A stretch of 33,018 nucleotides of DNA from positions 1 through 33,018 of the forward strand of contig CAZMYZ010000008.1 of assembly GCA_964570795.1 (NCBI GenBank). Direction: 5' to 3'. Position 1 is the first letter of the stretch; every line of letters starts with the position of its first letter. The DNA is from Damh-18 sp964570795 (GTDB lineage Bacteria; Patescibacteriota; Minisyncoccia; Phycocordibacterales; UBA918). The position numbers were made by a program, and so were the translations under genes. The notes beneath the pieces were generated by a model that saw nothing but the letters and a program-made list of their open reading frames with translations, was not told where the DNA came from and made no database searches. This document shows, in pieces, positions 7,364 to 14,368 of this stretch.

Positions 7364-7402
7364 AAATCCCCGGGAGAGGCGAAGCCTCTCCCGGGGATTT
7401 TT
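7364..7402. terminator. Strong bidirectional terminator
   Basis: A perfect 17-pair stem (7364-7380 with 7384-7400) around GAA is flanked by A and T runs on both strands, separating the convergent aminopeptidase gene and the 7408-8779 operon. Confidence 0.95.
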
Positions 7403-7407
7403 ATATC

Positions 7408-7650
7408 TTATTCCTCTTCATCATCATCTTCAAAATCAAAGTGCTCGCCGAGTTCCTCAAGTGCCTCCGCAACCATCTCCACTTCCCTGTCGGCAATCAG
7501 TCCTGTGGCAAGTTTTGAAAGCACTTCATGTACCTCGAGAGGTGCATAGCCTTTTGCGATAAGTTTTTCTGCTTCTTTTAACACCAGATTGTCATCAGCA
7601 CTGCTTTTCTTGAGTGCAGTCATAAACATTTTTTCAAAGGGGTGTGCCAT
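7408..7650 (-). CDS. Small acidic helical protein, 80 aa, unknown
   Basis: I recognise no named family. The first 65 residues are predicted helical and resemble a small helical bundle (FEKMFMTALKKSS... KEAEKLIAKGYAPLEVHEVL). The C-terminus is a run of acidic residues (FDFEDDDEEE). There is no signal peptide or membrane segment. It is the last gene of a four-gene unit, starting 5 nt after the peroxiredoxin stop, and it ends just before the 7364-7402 terminator. The context suggests a co-expressed accessory protein; the acidic tail could mediate protein or nucleic-acid mimicry contacts, but that is speculation. Confidence 0.75.
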   Translation of the reverse strand: MAHPFEKMFMTALKKSSADDNLVLKEAEKLIAKGYAPLEVHEVLSKLATGLIADREVEMVAEALEELGEHFDFEDDDEEE

Positions 7651-7655
7651 ACGTA

Positions 7656-8105
7656 TTATGTATTTTTGAGTGCGCGTACGTCGGCAAGAATCTCAAGCGC
7701 ATGTGTGGTAGGGCTAACTTTCGAATATGCTTTTAGCACTGCACCTTTTGCATCAATGAGGTATGAGATACGACTGATACCACCCACGATATTCCTCGCA
7801 CCATATGCATCCACCATTTTCTTTTCTTTGTCTGAAAGAAGTGTAAAGGGTAGATTGTACTTCGCACGAAATTTAGTGTGTCGCTCAGGTGAATCTGCGG
7901 AAACACCAAGCACTGTCACTCCTTCACTTTCAAATTCATCATACACTTCGGTAATCGCACAGGCTTCTTTGGTGCAGCCAGGGGTATCGTCCTTTGGATA
8001 AAAATATATGAGGAGCAGGTTCCCTGTATAATCCCTAAGTGAGCGAAGTACACCATCTTGGTCAGGAAGTGCAAACGCTGGTGCTTTTGATTTTTCAGTA
8101 AGCAT
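7656..8105 (-). CDS. bcp: Thiol peroxidase / peroxiredoxin Q (Bcp)
   Basis: A 149-residue thioredoxin-fold peroxidase that reduces hydrogen peroxide and organic hydroperoxides in the cytosol. The PrxQ signature is present: P-K-D-D-T-P-G-C with peroxidatic Cys44, resolving Cys49 five residues later (CTKEAC), and the conserved Arg in ISRISYLID. Length is typical. It is the third gene of the unit 8779 to 7408, 15 nt after the VOC protein and 5 nt before the small acidic protein. No thioredoxin is visible in this window, so its reductant is unknown. A clear Shine-Dalgarno is not seen before the ATG. Confidence 0.95.
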   Translation of the reverse strand: MLTEKSKAPAFALPDQDGVLRSLRDYTGNLLLIYFYPKDDTPGCTKEACAITEVYDEFESEGVTVLGVSADSPERHTKFRAKYNLPFTLLSDKEKKMVDAYGARNIVGGISRISYLIDAKGAVLKAYSKVSPTTHALEILADVRALKNT

Positions 8106-8120
8106 AAATTGTGTTAACTT

Positions 8121-8564
8121 CTAATCGTCCAAATTAAGATGTTGTGTGGGACGCATAATTGCCTCTGGGTCACGCTTCCACTCATCAGAGACATCAGCAT
8201 ACAGTTCAAGTTCATTACCATCAGGGTCGAGGATATAGAGACTGTGGGTGACAAAGTGGTCACTCATACCGAGAATGTGTACGCCTTTTGCTTTGAGTTC
8301 ACGATAGACTGTTTTTAATTCTTCAGTAGAATCACCTACTTTAAATCCAATATGATAGAGCCCTGCCTCTGCGAAATGCTTTTCACGCGGCACACCACCA
8401 ATTTCAATAAGTAGGAGTTCGTGATGCGTGCGGTGTGAAGAAAACGCAGCGATACCACGCGAGTGTGCAATCTGTCGAAAGCCAAGTGTTTCACCATAAA
8501 AAGCCACTGATGCTTCCAGATTGCATACATACAAAACCACGTGCCCAAGCTCTTTTATTTCCAT
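8121..8564 (-). CDS. VOC-superfamily (glyoxalase/extradiol-dioxygenase-fold) protein
   Basis: A 147-residue single-domain vicinal-oxygen-chelate protein. Both beta-alpha-beta-beta-beta modules are recognisable. The first opens with LGHVVLYV and LEASVAFYGETLGF; the second has LYHIGFKV and ends in LYILDPDGNELELYAD. His8, the His in LYHIG and the Glu in ELELY fit the metal triad. The motif DHFVTHSLYILDPDGNELE is close to the CatE (catechol-2,3-dioxygenase-like) branch rather than to glyoxalase I. The substrate is unknown; ring-cleavage metabolism would be surprising in this lineage, and detoxification of a reactive aldehyde or quinone next to the peroxiredoxin is plausible. It starts 2 nt after the stop of the 70-residue gene. 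Confidence 0.85.
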   Translation of the reverse strand: MEIKELGHVVLYVCNLEASVAFYGETLGFRQIAHSRGIAAFSSHRTHHELLLIEIGGVPREKHFAEAGLYHIGFKVGDSTEELKTVYRELKAKGVHILGMSDHFVTHSLYILDPDGNELELYADVSDEWKRDPEAIMRPTQHLNLDD

Positions 8565-8566
8565 AA

Positions 8567-8779
8567 TCAGTGTTTTATTGGTCCATCGCGTTCAGGCTCA
8601 TTTTCTACGTCACTCACTCCTCCAAAGACGCTTTCTGCTCCAGAAAAATCATATTCCTTATCATCTGCAGTTTCACCATGTCTGCGCGCCAGTTCTTGTT
8701 TTGGTGTCAAAGGAATTTCACCGTGTGCGCGCTTTTGCTTAGCGCTTTCTCCCCACGGATTTTGCTCAAAGTGTCCCAT
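8567..8779 (-). CDS. Small hydrophilic protein, 70 aa, unknown
   Basis: No family recognised. The product is strongly hydrophilic and likely disordered, rich in Gly, Glu, Lys and Pro, with a Lys/Arg-rich centre (SAKQKRAHG) and an acidic C-terminal third. It is the first gene of the 8779-7408 unit; its stop lies 2 nt from the VOC start, which supports real translation through coupling. A TATACT -10 box lies at 8808-8813. It may be an accessory protein or mainly serve translational coupling. Confidence 0.6.
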   Translation of the reverse strand: MGHFEQNPWGESAKQKRAHGEIPLTPKQELARRHGETADDKEYDFSGAESVFGGVSDVENEPERDGPIKH

Positions 8780-8807
8780 AGTATTGTGTGCTAGTGGATA
8801 TGTATAA

Positions 8808-8828
8808 AGTATACCATTTTGCTATACT
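8808..8828. promoter_or_regulatory. Overlapping divergent -10 boxes
   Basis: TATACT lies on the minus strand at 8813-8808 (for the 8779 operon) and on the plus strand at 8823-8828 (for the HAD gene at 8837, 9 nt from its ATG). The whole divergent intergenic region is only 57 nt, so the two promoters must interfere with or share control of each other. Confidence 0.55.
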
Positions 8829-8836
8829 ACGAGCAT

Positions 8837-9541
8837 ATGTTGCAACACAAAAAACACCTTTTCTTTGATATGGATGACACCGTATCTGCCTCACGCACTC
8901 CTATGGAAGACGACGTGCATGCACTCTATGCTTCACTCGAGCACGATATTATTGTTGTTTCCGGAGCACAGGTATCTCAGATAAACCACCAAGTACGCAA
9001 TCTCCCCATCTATCGCCTCGGGCAAAATGGTAACGAAGCCATGAGTCCTGACGGCGAGCAACTTTGGAATGAATTTTTAAGTGACGAACACGCAGCGCAT
9101 ATTCATGAACACATTAAAAAAATGCGTTCGCTCCACAATATAGATGTGGTAGATGAAAGTGATTTAGTTGAGCATCGCGGTGCGCAGATGTCATACAGCC
9201 TCATTGGCCACCACGAAGCACTGGAGAAGAAAAAACAATGCGACCCCGAGCGAAAAATTCGCCTTATGCTCCTCGAGCAAGAACCCTTTGACCATGAGCA
9301 TCTTGAGGTAAAAATCGGTGGCACGACGTGCTTTGATTACTTTCAAAAAGGTAAACATAAGGGATACAACGTATCTCGTCTCATTACCCATATGGGTTGG
9401 GATAAAGACGAATGCGTATACTTTGGTGATGCAATCTTCCCTGGCGGCAACGACGAAACTGTTATTGGTGTTATCGACACCTTCCCTGTCGACAATCATC
9501 TCCACACGTACCGTGTGCTCAAAGAGCACTTTGGGTTATAG
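8837..9541 (+). CDS. HAD-IIB phosphatase/phosphomutase, eukaryotic-type phosphomannomutase-like
   Basis: A 234-residue HAD-superfamily enzyme. Motif I is FFDMDDT (nucleophile Asp11, acid/base Asp13), motif II is the Ser/Gly of VVSG, the motif III lysine lies around KGKHKGYN, and motif IV is FGDAIFPGGND. The last motif, the block GGTTCFDYFQKGKHKGYNVS, and the RGAQMSYSLIGHHE segment parallel eukaryotic-type phosphomannomutases (PMM2: RG..SPIGR, GG..FDVFPxGWDK, FGDxxxPGGND), and the length (about 246 in PMM) fits. Such enzymes interconvert mannose-6-P and mannose-1-P for GDP-mannose and envelope glycans. A Cof-type sugar phosphatase is the alternative. I chose the ATG at 8837 because it opens the domain directly and is 9 nt from TATACT. 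Confidence 0.75.
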   Translation: MLQHKKHLFFDMDDTVSASRTPMEDDVHALYASLEHDIIVVSGAQVSQINHQVRNLPIYRLGQNGNEAMSPDGEQLWNEFLSDEHAAHIHEHIKKMRSLHNIDVVDESDLVEHRGAQMSYSLIGHHEALEKKKQCDPERKIRLMLLEQEPFDHEHLEVKIGGTTCFDYFQKGKHKGYNVSRLITHMGWDKDECVYFGDAIFPGGNDETVIGVIDTFPVDNHLHTYRVLKEHFGL

Positions 9542-10843
9542 ATTCAAGTTTCCTTTTTCTTTTTGATCAATGATTCGATTGATGGTCTTTGACCAATCTT
9601 GAATTTTTTTATCTGTGAGGAGTGCGACAAGATCTTGTGGTGCGTAATCGAACTCAAAAATAAGGCGGAACGCATCTGATGTAGCCTCGCACAAAATATG
9701 TTCATACTCCTCTACAAGATACCGGTTCGACATATCTTGTAAAACAAGATCATTTGACAGCATCATATGTCCTTTGATGTCTTTGAGGTAATCATACGGG
9801 GAGTTTGGATCAAAAAATAATGAATCAAATTCTTTGAACAACTGAACTGGGGTTTTACTTTTGAGTTGTGCTATGAATTCATCACGAGCGAATTCGAGTG
9901 CTTCACTTTGTACTTGTTTCATAAATGCCACAAGAATTTCAATTTTACGTTCTTGGTTCTTTTCATTCATATATTTGGAAAACGTATTATTGGAATATGT
10001 CTTTAACCCAAATGTTTCTACAAGGAGTTTATTTTTTTGATGTTCGCGTTCATGGAGTAGCGTCTTCTTACCAAACACATCCGATGTACCCCTACGTACA
10101 CGTGTGCCAACATTGACCACGGTGTATAAAACAGGCTCGGAACCACTACTGTATGAGGCGAACCCCCGTATCATATCAGTAACCATTGGTTCATTAGCTC
10201 TGTTAAAGATACGTATTGCCTCTTCGTCATCAGCAAAAATATCGAGTGACATAGGTCCTATTAAAATACCAATTTCTGCTTGCTCGGGAAGTTCAACATT
10301 TGAAAGATACTTAACCAAATCTCTATCATTGGGATATGCCTTACGTGCATTGTGCGCACGCTCTCGATATACCACAAATCCTTCGATAATGTTTGAGATT
10401 AACGTGCGTGTTTCTTCCGTATACCCATACGCTGATGCAAAACGGTCTACAATATCCTCAAGGTATTCTTTTGAGACATTATTATCATGAAGTATTGCTC
10501 GTTCAATATACTTCCGACAGACCGCAAGTGATATACGATGACGTTCAAGTCTAACCTTAAACTCATCAAGTAGTTCGTGCTTCTTGCTTTTATCGGCAGC
10601 ACGAATCTGCTTCAATTCTTCTGCTGGGTTGAATGGCTGTTCAGAAGGTGAGTTTTTATGCAGTTCTTTTTGGAAATCAGACTGTATAAGTGCGTCAAAA
10701 TCATCTTGTGACAACTTATATAACTGTTCTTGGATACGTGTCTGAACATACATAGCCTCCGCAACGGTCACTGGAATGGGCTGGTGTACTGCTTCAGATG
10801 ACGTTGTATGTGGTGCACTTACTGGATTCTCAAAACTTTTCAT
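9536..10843 (-). CDS. Putative zinc metalloprotease-like protein with a HEREH motif, orphan
   Basis: A 435-residue protein not matching any family I know. There is no signal peptide or membrane segment; the protein is charged and helix-rich. Residues 264-268 are HEREH within KTLLHEREHQKN, a textbook HExxH helix. Possible third ligands are the Glu of ALEFARDEF (about 50 residues later) or the Glu of LCEATSDAF (residue 386), either of which would give a gluzincin-like site. The N-terminal 130 residues are rich in charged helices and may form a coiled coil. It overlaps the convergent HAD gene by 6 nt with no terminator between them. A TATATA/TATAAT -10 lies immediately before the ATG. Protease function is inferred from the motif only; such motifs can occur by chance. 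Confidence 0.65.
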   Translation of the reverse strand: MKSFENPVSAPHTTSSEAVHQPIPVTVAEAMYVQTRIQEQLYKLSQDDFDALIQSDFQKELHKNSPSEQPFNPAEELKQIRAADKSKKHELLDEFKVRLERHRISLAVCRKYIERAILHDNNVSKEYLEDIVDRFASAYGYTEETRTLISNIIEGFVVYRERAHNARKAYPNDRDLVKYLSNVELPEQAEIGILIGPMSLDIFADDEEAIRIFNRANEPMVTDMIRGFASYSSGSEPVLYTVVNVGTRVRRGTSDVFGKKTLLHEREHQKNKLLVETFGLKTYSNNTFSKYMNEKNQERKIEILVAFMKQVQSEALEFARDEFIAQLKSKTPVQLFKEFDSLFFDPNSPYDYLKDIKGHMMLSNDLVLQDMSNRYLVEEYEHILCEATSDAFRLIFEFDYAPQDLVALLTDKKIQDWSKTINRIIDQKEKGNLNL

Positions 10844-10913
10844 ACTATTATATATACTTCCACTCTAACAGGTACATAAAGAAATCAGTGCCTTTTATGG
10901 GGACAAAGCAAGG

Positions 10914-10941
10914 TTGACGTAGTAGTACGCGTCAGTGTTTT
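10914..10941 (+). promoter_or_regulatory. Weak candidate promoter for tRNA-Pro
   Basis: TTGACG at 10914-10919 with a poor -10 (TGTTTT, 10936-10941, 16 nt away). The interval also carries a 12-nt copy (10922-10933) of part of the downstream tRNA. Confidence 0.3.
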
Positions 10942-10958
10942 GGGGAAGAAATCATTGT

Positions 10959-11029
10959 CGGGGTGTAGTATACCGGTAGTACGCGTCCATGGGGTGGATG
11001 TAGACCGAGTTCGATTCTCGGCATCCCGA
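10959..11029 (+). tRNA. tRNA-Pro (anticodon GGG)
   Basis: A 71-nt cloverleaf is complete. The acceptor CGGGGTG pairs with CATCCCG, the D stem GTAT pairs with GTAC, and the anticodon stem CGTCC pairs with GGATG around loop ATGGGGT. The anticodon GGG is at 10991-10993 and is followed by G37, typical of proline tRNAs. The T arm is CCGAG-TTCGATT-CTCGG, with discriminator A at 11029. The gene does not encode CCA (the next bases are CAA), so a CCA-adding enzyme must finish it. The D loop is short (7 nt). Confidence 0.95.
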
Positions 11030-11084
11030 CAATAATTTTTTCCGAAAGTACAGGGTGCTTTTGATGTAGACTGAATTTATATTA

Positions 11085-11123
11085 CAAAAACTGGCAACCC
11101 AAACGGTTGCCAGTTTTTGTTTT
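11085..11123. terminator. Bidirectional terminator between tRNA-Pro and the phhB-like gene
   Basis: A perfect 15-pair stem (11085-11099 with 11105-11119) around CAAAC, with T runs on both strands. Confidence 0.95.
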
Positions 11124-11423
11124 TTACCGACTAAACGTATCAATTCTCTTTGCGAGTTCAAAATCAGTGCGGGTCAGTCCTTTCACATCATGTGTGGTAA
11201 GTTTTACCTTCACCTTATGCTGTGAAAGTTCTACCACGGGATGGTGTCCCATTACTTCTGCATGCACCGCTACACGTGCTACAAAAGAAAGTCCAGCAAC
11301 AAAAGAAGCGACCTCGAATGATTTTGAAAGTTCAGTACTTTTTGCATTTACCACCCACTCAGAAATTTGCAAGAGTTTCTTGGTGACATCAGCGCTTGAA
11401 AGTTTTTTAGGTTTTGCTGCCAT
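11124..11423 (-). CDS. phhB: Pterin-4a-carbinolamine dehydratase
   Basis: A 99-residue dehydratase of the PCD/DCoH family (EC 4.2.1.96), which dehydrates 4a-hydroxytetrahydrobiopterin made by pterin-dependent hydroxylases. The family signature is intact: GHHPVVE (catalytic His pair plus Pro), then a V-K-V-K-L-T-T-H strand, and the closing GLTRTDFELAKRID. Length is standard. It begins 17 nt after the ddl stop, so it is probably co-transcribed with ddl. No aromatic-amino-acid hydroxylase or folate gene is visible in the window. In organisms lacking them, these proteins are thought to act in molybdopterin or folate metabolism or as recycling or moonlighting factors, so the role here is open. Confidence 0.95.
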   Translation of the reverse strand: MAAKPKKLSSADVTKKLLQISEWVVNAKSTELSKSFEVASFVAGLSFVARVAVHAEVMGHHPVVELSQHKVKVKLTTHDVKGLTRTDFELAKRIDTFSR

Positions 11424-11440
11424 GAATATACTTTAGTGTA

Positions 11441-12427
11441 TCATTTGTACCGTCGCTGGATAGTGATTGCATCCTCGAGTAAGTGGGTAATGAAGTCAGC
11501 ATACGATGCCCCCACCGCAGTAATTGCCCGAGGAAATGACGCTTCTTTTGAAAGACTTGGGAGTGTGTTCACTTCAAGGAAATAAATACCATCGTCTGCA
11601 ACAATAAAATCAGAACGTGAATACTGTGAGAGACCTAAAGTCTCATGGACGAGTTGCGCTATAAATTCTAATTCGTTTTTAGTTTGTCGATCAAAACGCG
11701 ACGGACAATGTTGGTCGGCACAACCACTCATTTTCATTTCATGTGAGAAAAAGTCCTCATCTTTTGGAAGTACAATCTCAATAGGTGGCAGTGCGTATAC
11801 ACGCTTATCGCGATATCTATCAATAATACCCGTTGTCGCTTCCCTGCCCGGGATTTTTGCTTCTACAAGCACTTCCTCGTAGGTACCGAGTGCGTCAGTC
11901 AATGCTTGCTGCAAAAGGAGTGGGTTCTTCACCGACATCGTACCCACCGACGAACCTGCATTCACAGGCTTGATGATGTAGTGCGGCCCAAACGTATCGA
12001 CAATATTTTCTGCAACACGCCCGAGGTCCACGAGAGAGTCTCTCGATACTTGAATATGCTGTGGCATTTTAATACCTGAGTCTTTCAAGATATGTTTGGT
12101 AGTCGCTTTATTCATCGCAAGTCCCGAAGAAAATGCTTTGCTACCGGTATACGGCACCGCGTATCTATCGAGGAGACGCTGCACCGTACCATCTTCACCA
12201 AAAGTGCCATGAAGTGCATTAAAAACAACATCCACACCATGGAGAACTTGTTCAGGAAGGCGCACCACACCATCTACTATCCATTCACCATTCTTTGCAA
12301 TAACGATATCAATCGGTTCAAATTGAGAGCGATCAATATGTTCAAGTACGGAAGCACCCGTCCACAAAGATGCGCGGTATTCATCACCAAATCCTCCACG
12401 TAAAATAGCGACACGGACTTTCCTCAT
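11441..12427 (-). CDS. ddl: D-alanine--D-alanine ligase
   Basis: A 328-residue ATP-grasp ligase that joins two D-alanines for the peptidoglycan stem peptide. N-terminal RVAILRGGFGDEY, the HGTFGEDGTVQ substrate loop, YTGS, the ATP-grasp KPVNAGSSVG, VEAKIPGRE, RSDFIV and the metal-binding LEVNTLPSLSKEASFP are all present in order. The usual NTxPGxT end is NTLPSLS here. The middle SGCADQHCPSRF stands in for the usual CPA segment. Length is at the short end of the family. It lies upstream of phhB and downstream of rpsT. The ATG is 9 nt from an extended -10 box (TGCTACACT, 12444-12436) and no Shine-Dalgarno is visible. Confidence 0.95.
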   Translation of the reverse strand: MRKVRVAILRGGFGDEYRASLWTGASVLEHIDRSQFEPIDIVIAKNGEWIVDGVVRLPEQVLHGVDVVFNALHGTFGEDGTVQRLLDRYAVPYTGSKAFSSGLAMNKATTKHILKDSGIKMPQHIQVSRDSLVDLGRVAENIVDTFGPHYIIKPVNAGSSVGTMSVKNPLLLQQALTDALGTYEEVLVEAKIPGREATTGIIDRYRDKRVYALPPIEIVLPKDEDFFSHEMKMSGCADQHCPSRFDRQTKNELEFIAQLVHETLGLSQYSRSDFIVADDGIYFLEVNTLPSLSKEASFPRAITAVGASYADFITHLLEDAITIQRRYK

Positions 12428-12435
12428 GTGTGTTT

Positions 12436-12444
12436 AGTGTAGCA
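12436..12444 (-). promoter_or_regulatory. Extended -10 box of ddl
   Basis: TGCTACACT on the minus strand ends 9 nt before the ddl ATG, implying a leaderless mRNA. No good -35 is present, as is usual for extended -10 promoters. Confidence 0.55.
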
Positions 12445-12483
12445 TGTACAGATACACGAATAGGGAGTTTATTCAGAGTTATG

Positions 12484-12515
12484 AAAACCCCCGCAGCCAA
12501 GGCTGCGGGGGTTTT
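12484..12515. terminator. Terminator of rpsT (bidirectional)
   Basis: AAAACCCCCGCAGCC (12484-12498) pairs perfectly with 12501-12515 around AA. It lies 10 nt after the rpsT stop. Confidence 0.95.
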
Positions 12516-12524
12516 ACTGTGCGG

Positions 12525-12794
12525 TTACTTCACCACTACTTTCCGGAGTGACGCCACAAGACGTGACTTCTTTCTACTTGCGGTATTGTCTTTGATGACT
12601 CCACGCTTTGCTGCTTTGTCTATTGCCTTAAAGACAGTAGGGAGTAATGCTTCTGCTTCGGTTACTGCACCTTTGGTTACATTCGTACGGAAGTTCTTTA
12701 CGACATCATGGAGAGTAGCCTTGGTACGGATATTAAACACGCGCTTATTTTGTGCTGCGCGGTGTGCTTTCTTTGCGTTACGTGTGATTGCCAT
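12525..12794 (-). CDS. rpsT: 30S ribosomal protein S20
   Basis: An 89-residue small-subunit protein that binds 16S rRNA at the bottom of the body. It has the typical S20 N-terminus MAITRNAKKAHRAAQNKR and a Lys/Arg-rich helical body ending in SRKKSRLVASLRK. Thirteen more in-frame residues upstream do not look like S20 and lie in the promoter, so the start is 12794. A TTGCCA-17-TATAGT promoter (12833-12805) places the transcript start about 4 nt from the ATG, with no room for a Shine-Dalgarno. It is a single-gene unit with its own terminator. Confidence 0.97.
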   Translation of the reverse strand: MAITRNAKKAHRAAQNKRVFNIRTKATLHDVVKNFRTNVTKGAVTEAEALLPTVFKAIDKAAKRGVIKDNTASRKKSRLVASLRKVVVK

Positions 12795-12804
12795 ATTGGG
12801 CGCT

Positions 12805-12833
12805 ACTATACTGTATGGAGGGGGTTTTGGCAA
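12805..12833 (-). promoter_or_regulatory. Promoter of rpsT
   Basis: TTGCCA (12833-12828), 17-nt spacer, TATAGT (12810-12805) on the minus strand, the best-formed promoter in this half of the window. The -10 ends 11 nt before the ATG. Confidence 0.75.
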
Positions 12834-12867
12834 TGGGAAAGACAGCGAGCGATACGAATTGTACCAC

Positions 12868-14082
12868 TTATACTACCTTCCGCCTTTTTCGATGAAATGT
12901 GATGGCAAATCGATGCGACTCAGCATTGGCGAGCAAAATGGCGTTCTTATGCTCTTCAATGAGATTTTTTGGGCCTATGTAGTGGTGTGGTCGATGATAC
13001 TCGTCCTTTACTACTCCGACCACAGGAATAACTTTCCCTGCAGTCTCGAGTACCTTAAGAGCGGCATTTCGCTGCGCAGTACTACCATCTACCACAATAA
13101 GGTCGGGCATTACCCACTCATTATACTTTAAGCGTCGCATGAGTATTTCTGTGAGTGCCCTTGTATCATCGGGGCCATCACATTCACGGATGATAAATTT
13201 GCGATATTCTGCTGGTATGGTTTCACCAGCAGTAACCACGGTCATTACTCCCACCATGGAGTCCCCCTCTAAATGTGCCACATCATAGGCTTCGATGCGC
13301 ATACTTTTTTCATCGCGATATTCTCGTGCCTCACGCTTTAAAAGCGATACGTCTTGGATGTGTTGTAGTGCAAATATTTTTTTCTTTAGCACAAGTGCTT
13401 CTTCAAATTTTTGTGCCCGCGCCTTCGCATGCATCTGTTTTTCAAGGTCGGTAACTATTTTTTCTTTCTTCCCTTCAAAGAAAAGTCGTATGTGACGAAT
13501 AGTGCGTACATATTCACTCGATGTACATTCCCCGGGATACAATCCTATCTGCCTGTTGAAATCAACTTTCCCTTTATGCACTTTATTTGTGTATGTTTTA
13601 TCTGGCGCAAGCGTGTCATAAAATTGAAATAACTTACGAATGATTTTCAAAGCGTCCTTAAAAAGGGCCCCACTCGGGAATGGACCATACTCATATGTAT
13701 ATGAGTATGACGCCAAATCTTTTCCTCGTACTACAAGCACACGAGGGAATTTTTCATCGGTAATGATGACATGATTGAAACTTTTATCATCTTTTGAGCG
13801 TGTGTTATACACAGGCTTGTGAGTGCGTATGAGATTAGTTTCAATAAGCATCGCTTCAAGTACTGAATCAGTCTCCATCCACTCTACACGCACCGCCTCT
13901 CCTACCATCTTTTCAATCAAAAAACTTCGTTTTTCTGCGATATCTGAACTAAAGTAGCTCGTAAGTCGCTGCTTGAGTGAGGTTGCTTTTCCAATATACA
14001 AAATGTCTTTTTTTGCACCCAAAAAGAAATACACTCCTGGCGTACTCGGTATTTTTTTCCAGACTACCTCTTTCTTTTGCAT
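12868..14082 (-). CDS. uvrC: Excinuclease ABC subunit C, short form without HhH domains
   Basis: A 404-residue dual-incision nuclease of nucleotide excision repair; it cuts 3' and then 5' of the lesion after UvrB loading. The N-terminal GIY-YIG domain shows GVYFF..., LYIGKATSLKQRL, Glu in LIETNLI, and PVYN. A UVR motif lies around residues 195-230 (KARAQKFEEALVLKKKI), and the RNase-H-like domain shows EAYDVAHLEGD, LIVVDGS and ESHRFAITFHR. The protein stops right after FHRKRRK, so the C-terminal tandem helix-hairpin-helix DNA-binding region (E. coli UvrC is 610 aa) is absent. The usual DGGKGQ reads DGSTAQ. I chose the start at 14082 because it precedes the GIY-YIG domain directly; an open frame continues to 14148 over another gene. 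Confidence 0.95.
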   Translation of the reverse strand: MQKKEVVWKKIPSTPGVYFFLGAKKDILYIGKATSLKQRLTSYFSSDIAEKRSFLIEKMVGEAVRVEWMETDSVLEAMLIETNLIRTHKPVYNTRSKDDKSFNHVIITDEKFPRVLVVRGKDLASYSYTYEYGPFPSGALFKDALKIIRKLFQFYDTLAPDKTYTNKVHKGKVDFNRQIGLYPGECTSSEYVRTIRHIRLFFEGKKEKIVTDLEKQMHAKARAQKFEEALVLKKKIFALQHIQDVSLLKREAREYRDEKSMRIEAYDVAHLEGDSMVGVMTVVTAGETIPAEYRKFIIRECDGPDDTRALTEILMRRLKYNEWVMPDLIVVDGSTAQRNAALKVLETAGKVIPVVGVVKDEYHRPHHYIGPKNLIEEHKNAILLANAESHRFAITFHRKRRKVV

Positions 14083-14140
14083 GGATGCATGGTACACTAA
14101 ATATCTAGAATAGTTCAACTCTCTGAAAGGACGGTGCATC

Positions 14141-14359
14141 ATGCTCACTTCTCACCTCGCCGTCGCACATGTTGTGCAAACGGCACTCCAGAAGCTCAAC
14201 GTTTCAGAGCAACTTACTTCGAACGAAGTGTGGCAACACATTTTCATTCAAGTATTTGACACTCCACCTACCGGACTCGATGACCCACGCTGGGAAATAC
14301 TCTTGCGTAGTGATCGCGGACTTGGAGCGCTCCATGTTGCCATGAATCCTGATTCATGA
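14141..14359 (+). CDS. Small protein, 72 aa, unknown
   Basis: No family recognised. The ATG at 14141 follows an AAAGGA Shine-Dalgarno (14126-14131), and a terminator follows the TGA by about 10 nt, so this looks like a real single-gene unit lying between uvrA and uvrC on the opposite strand. The first half is hydrophobic-helical (AHVVQTALQKL); the second is Trp- and Asp-containing (TGLDDPRWEILL). There is no signal peptide or membrane segment. It is divergent from uvrC with only about 58 nt between start codons. Its use of TGA as stop shows the standard bacterial code. Confidence 0.7.
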   Translation: MLTSHLAVAHVVQTALQKLNVSEQLTSNEVWQHIFIQVFDTPPTGLDDPRWEILLRSDRGLGALHVAMNPDS

Positions 14360-14368
14360 GCACAAACA

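Noticed and set aside
12795..12833. N-terminal extension of S20
   Set aside because: The extra residues are not S20-like and coincide with the rpsT promoter.
14083..14148. N-terminal extension of UvrC
   Set aside because: It precedes the GIY-YIG domain with non-homologous sequence and overlaps the start of the small + strand gene.
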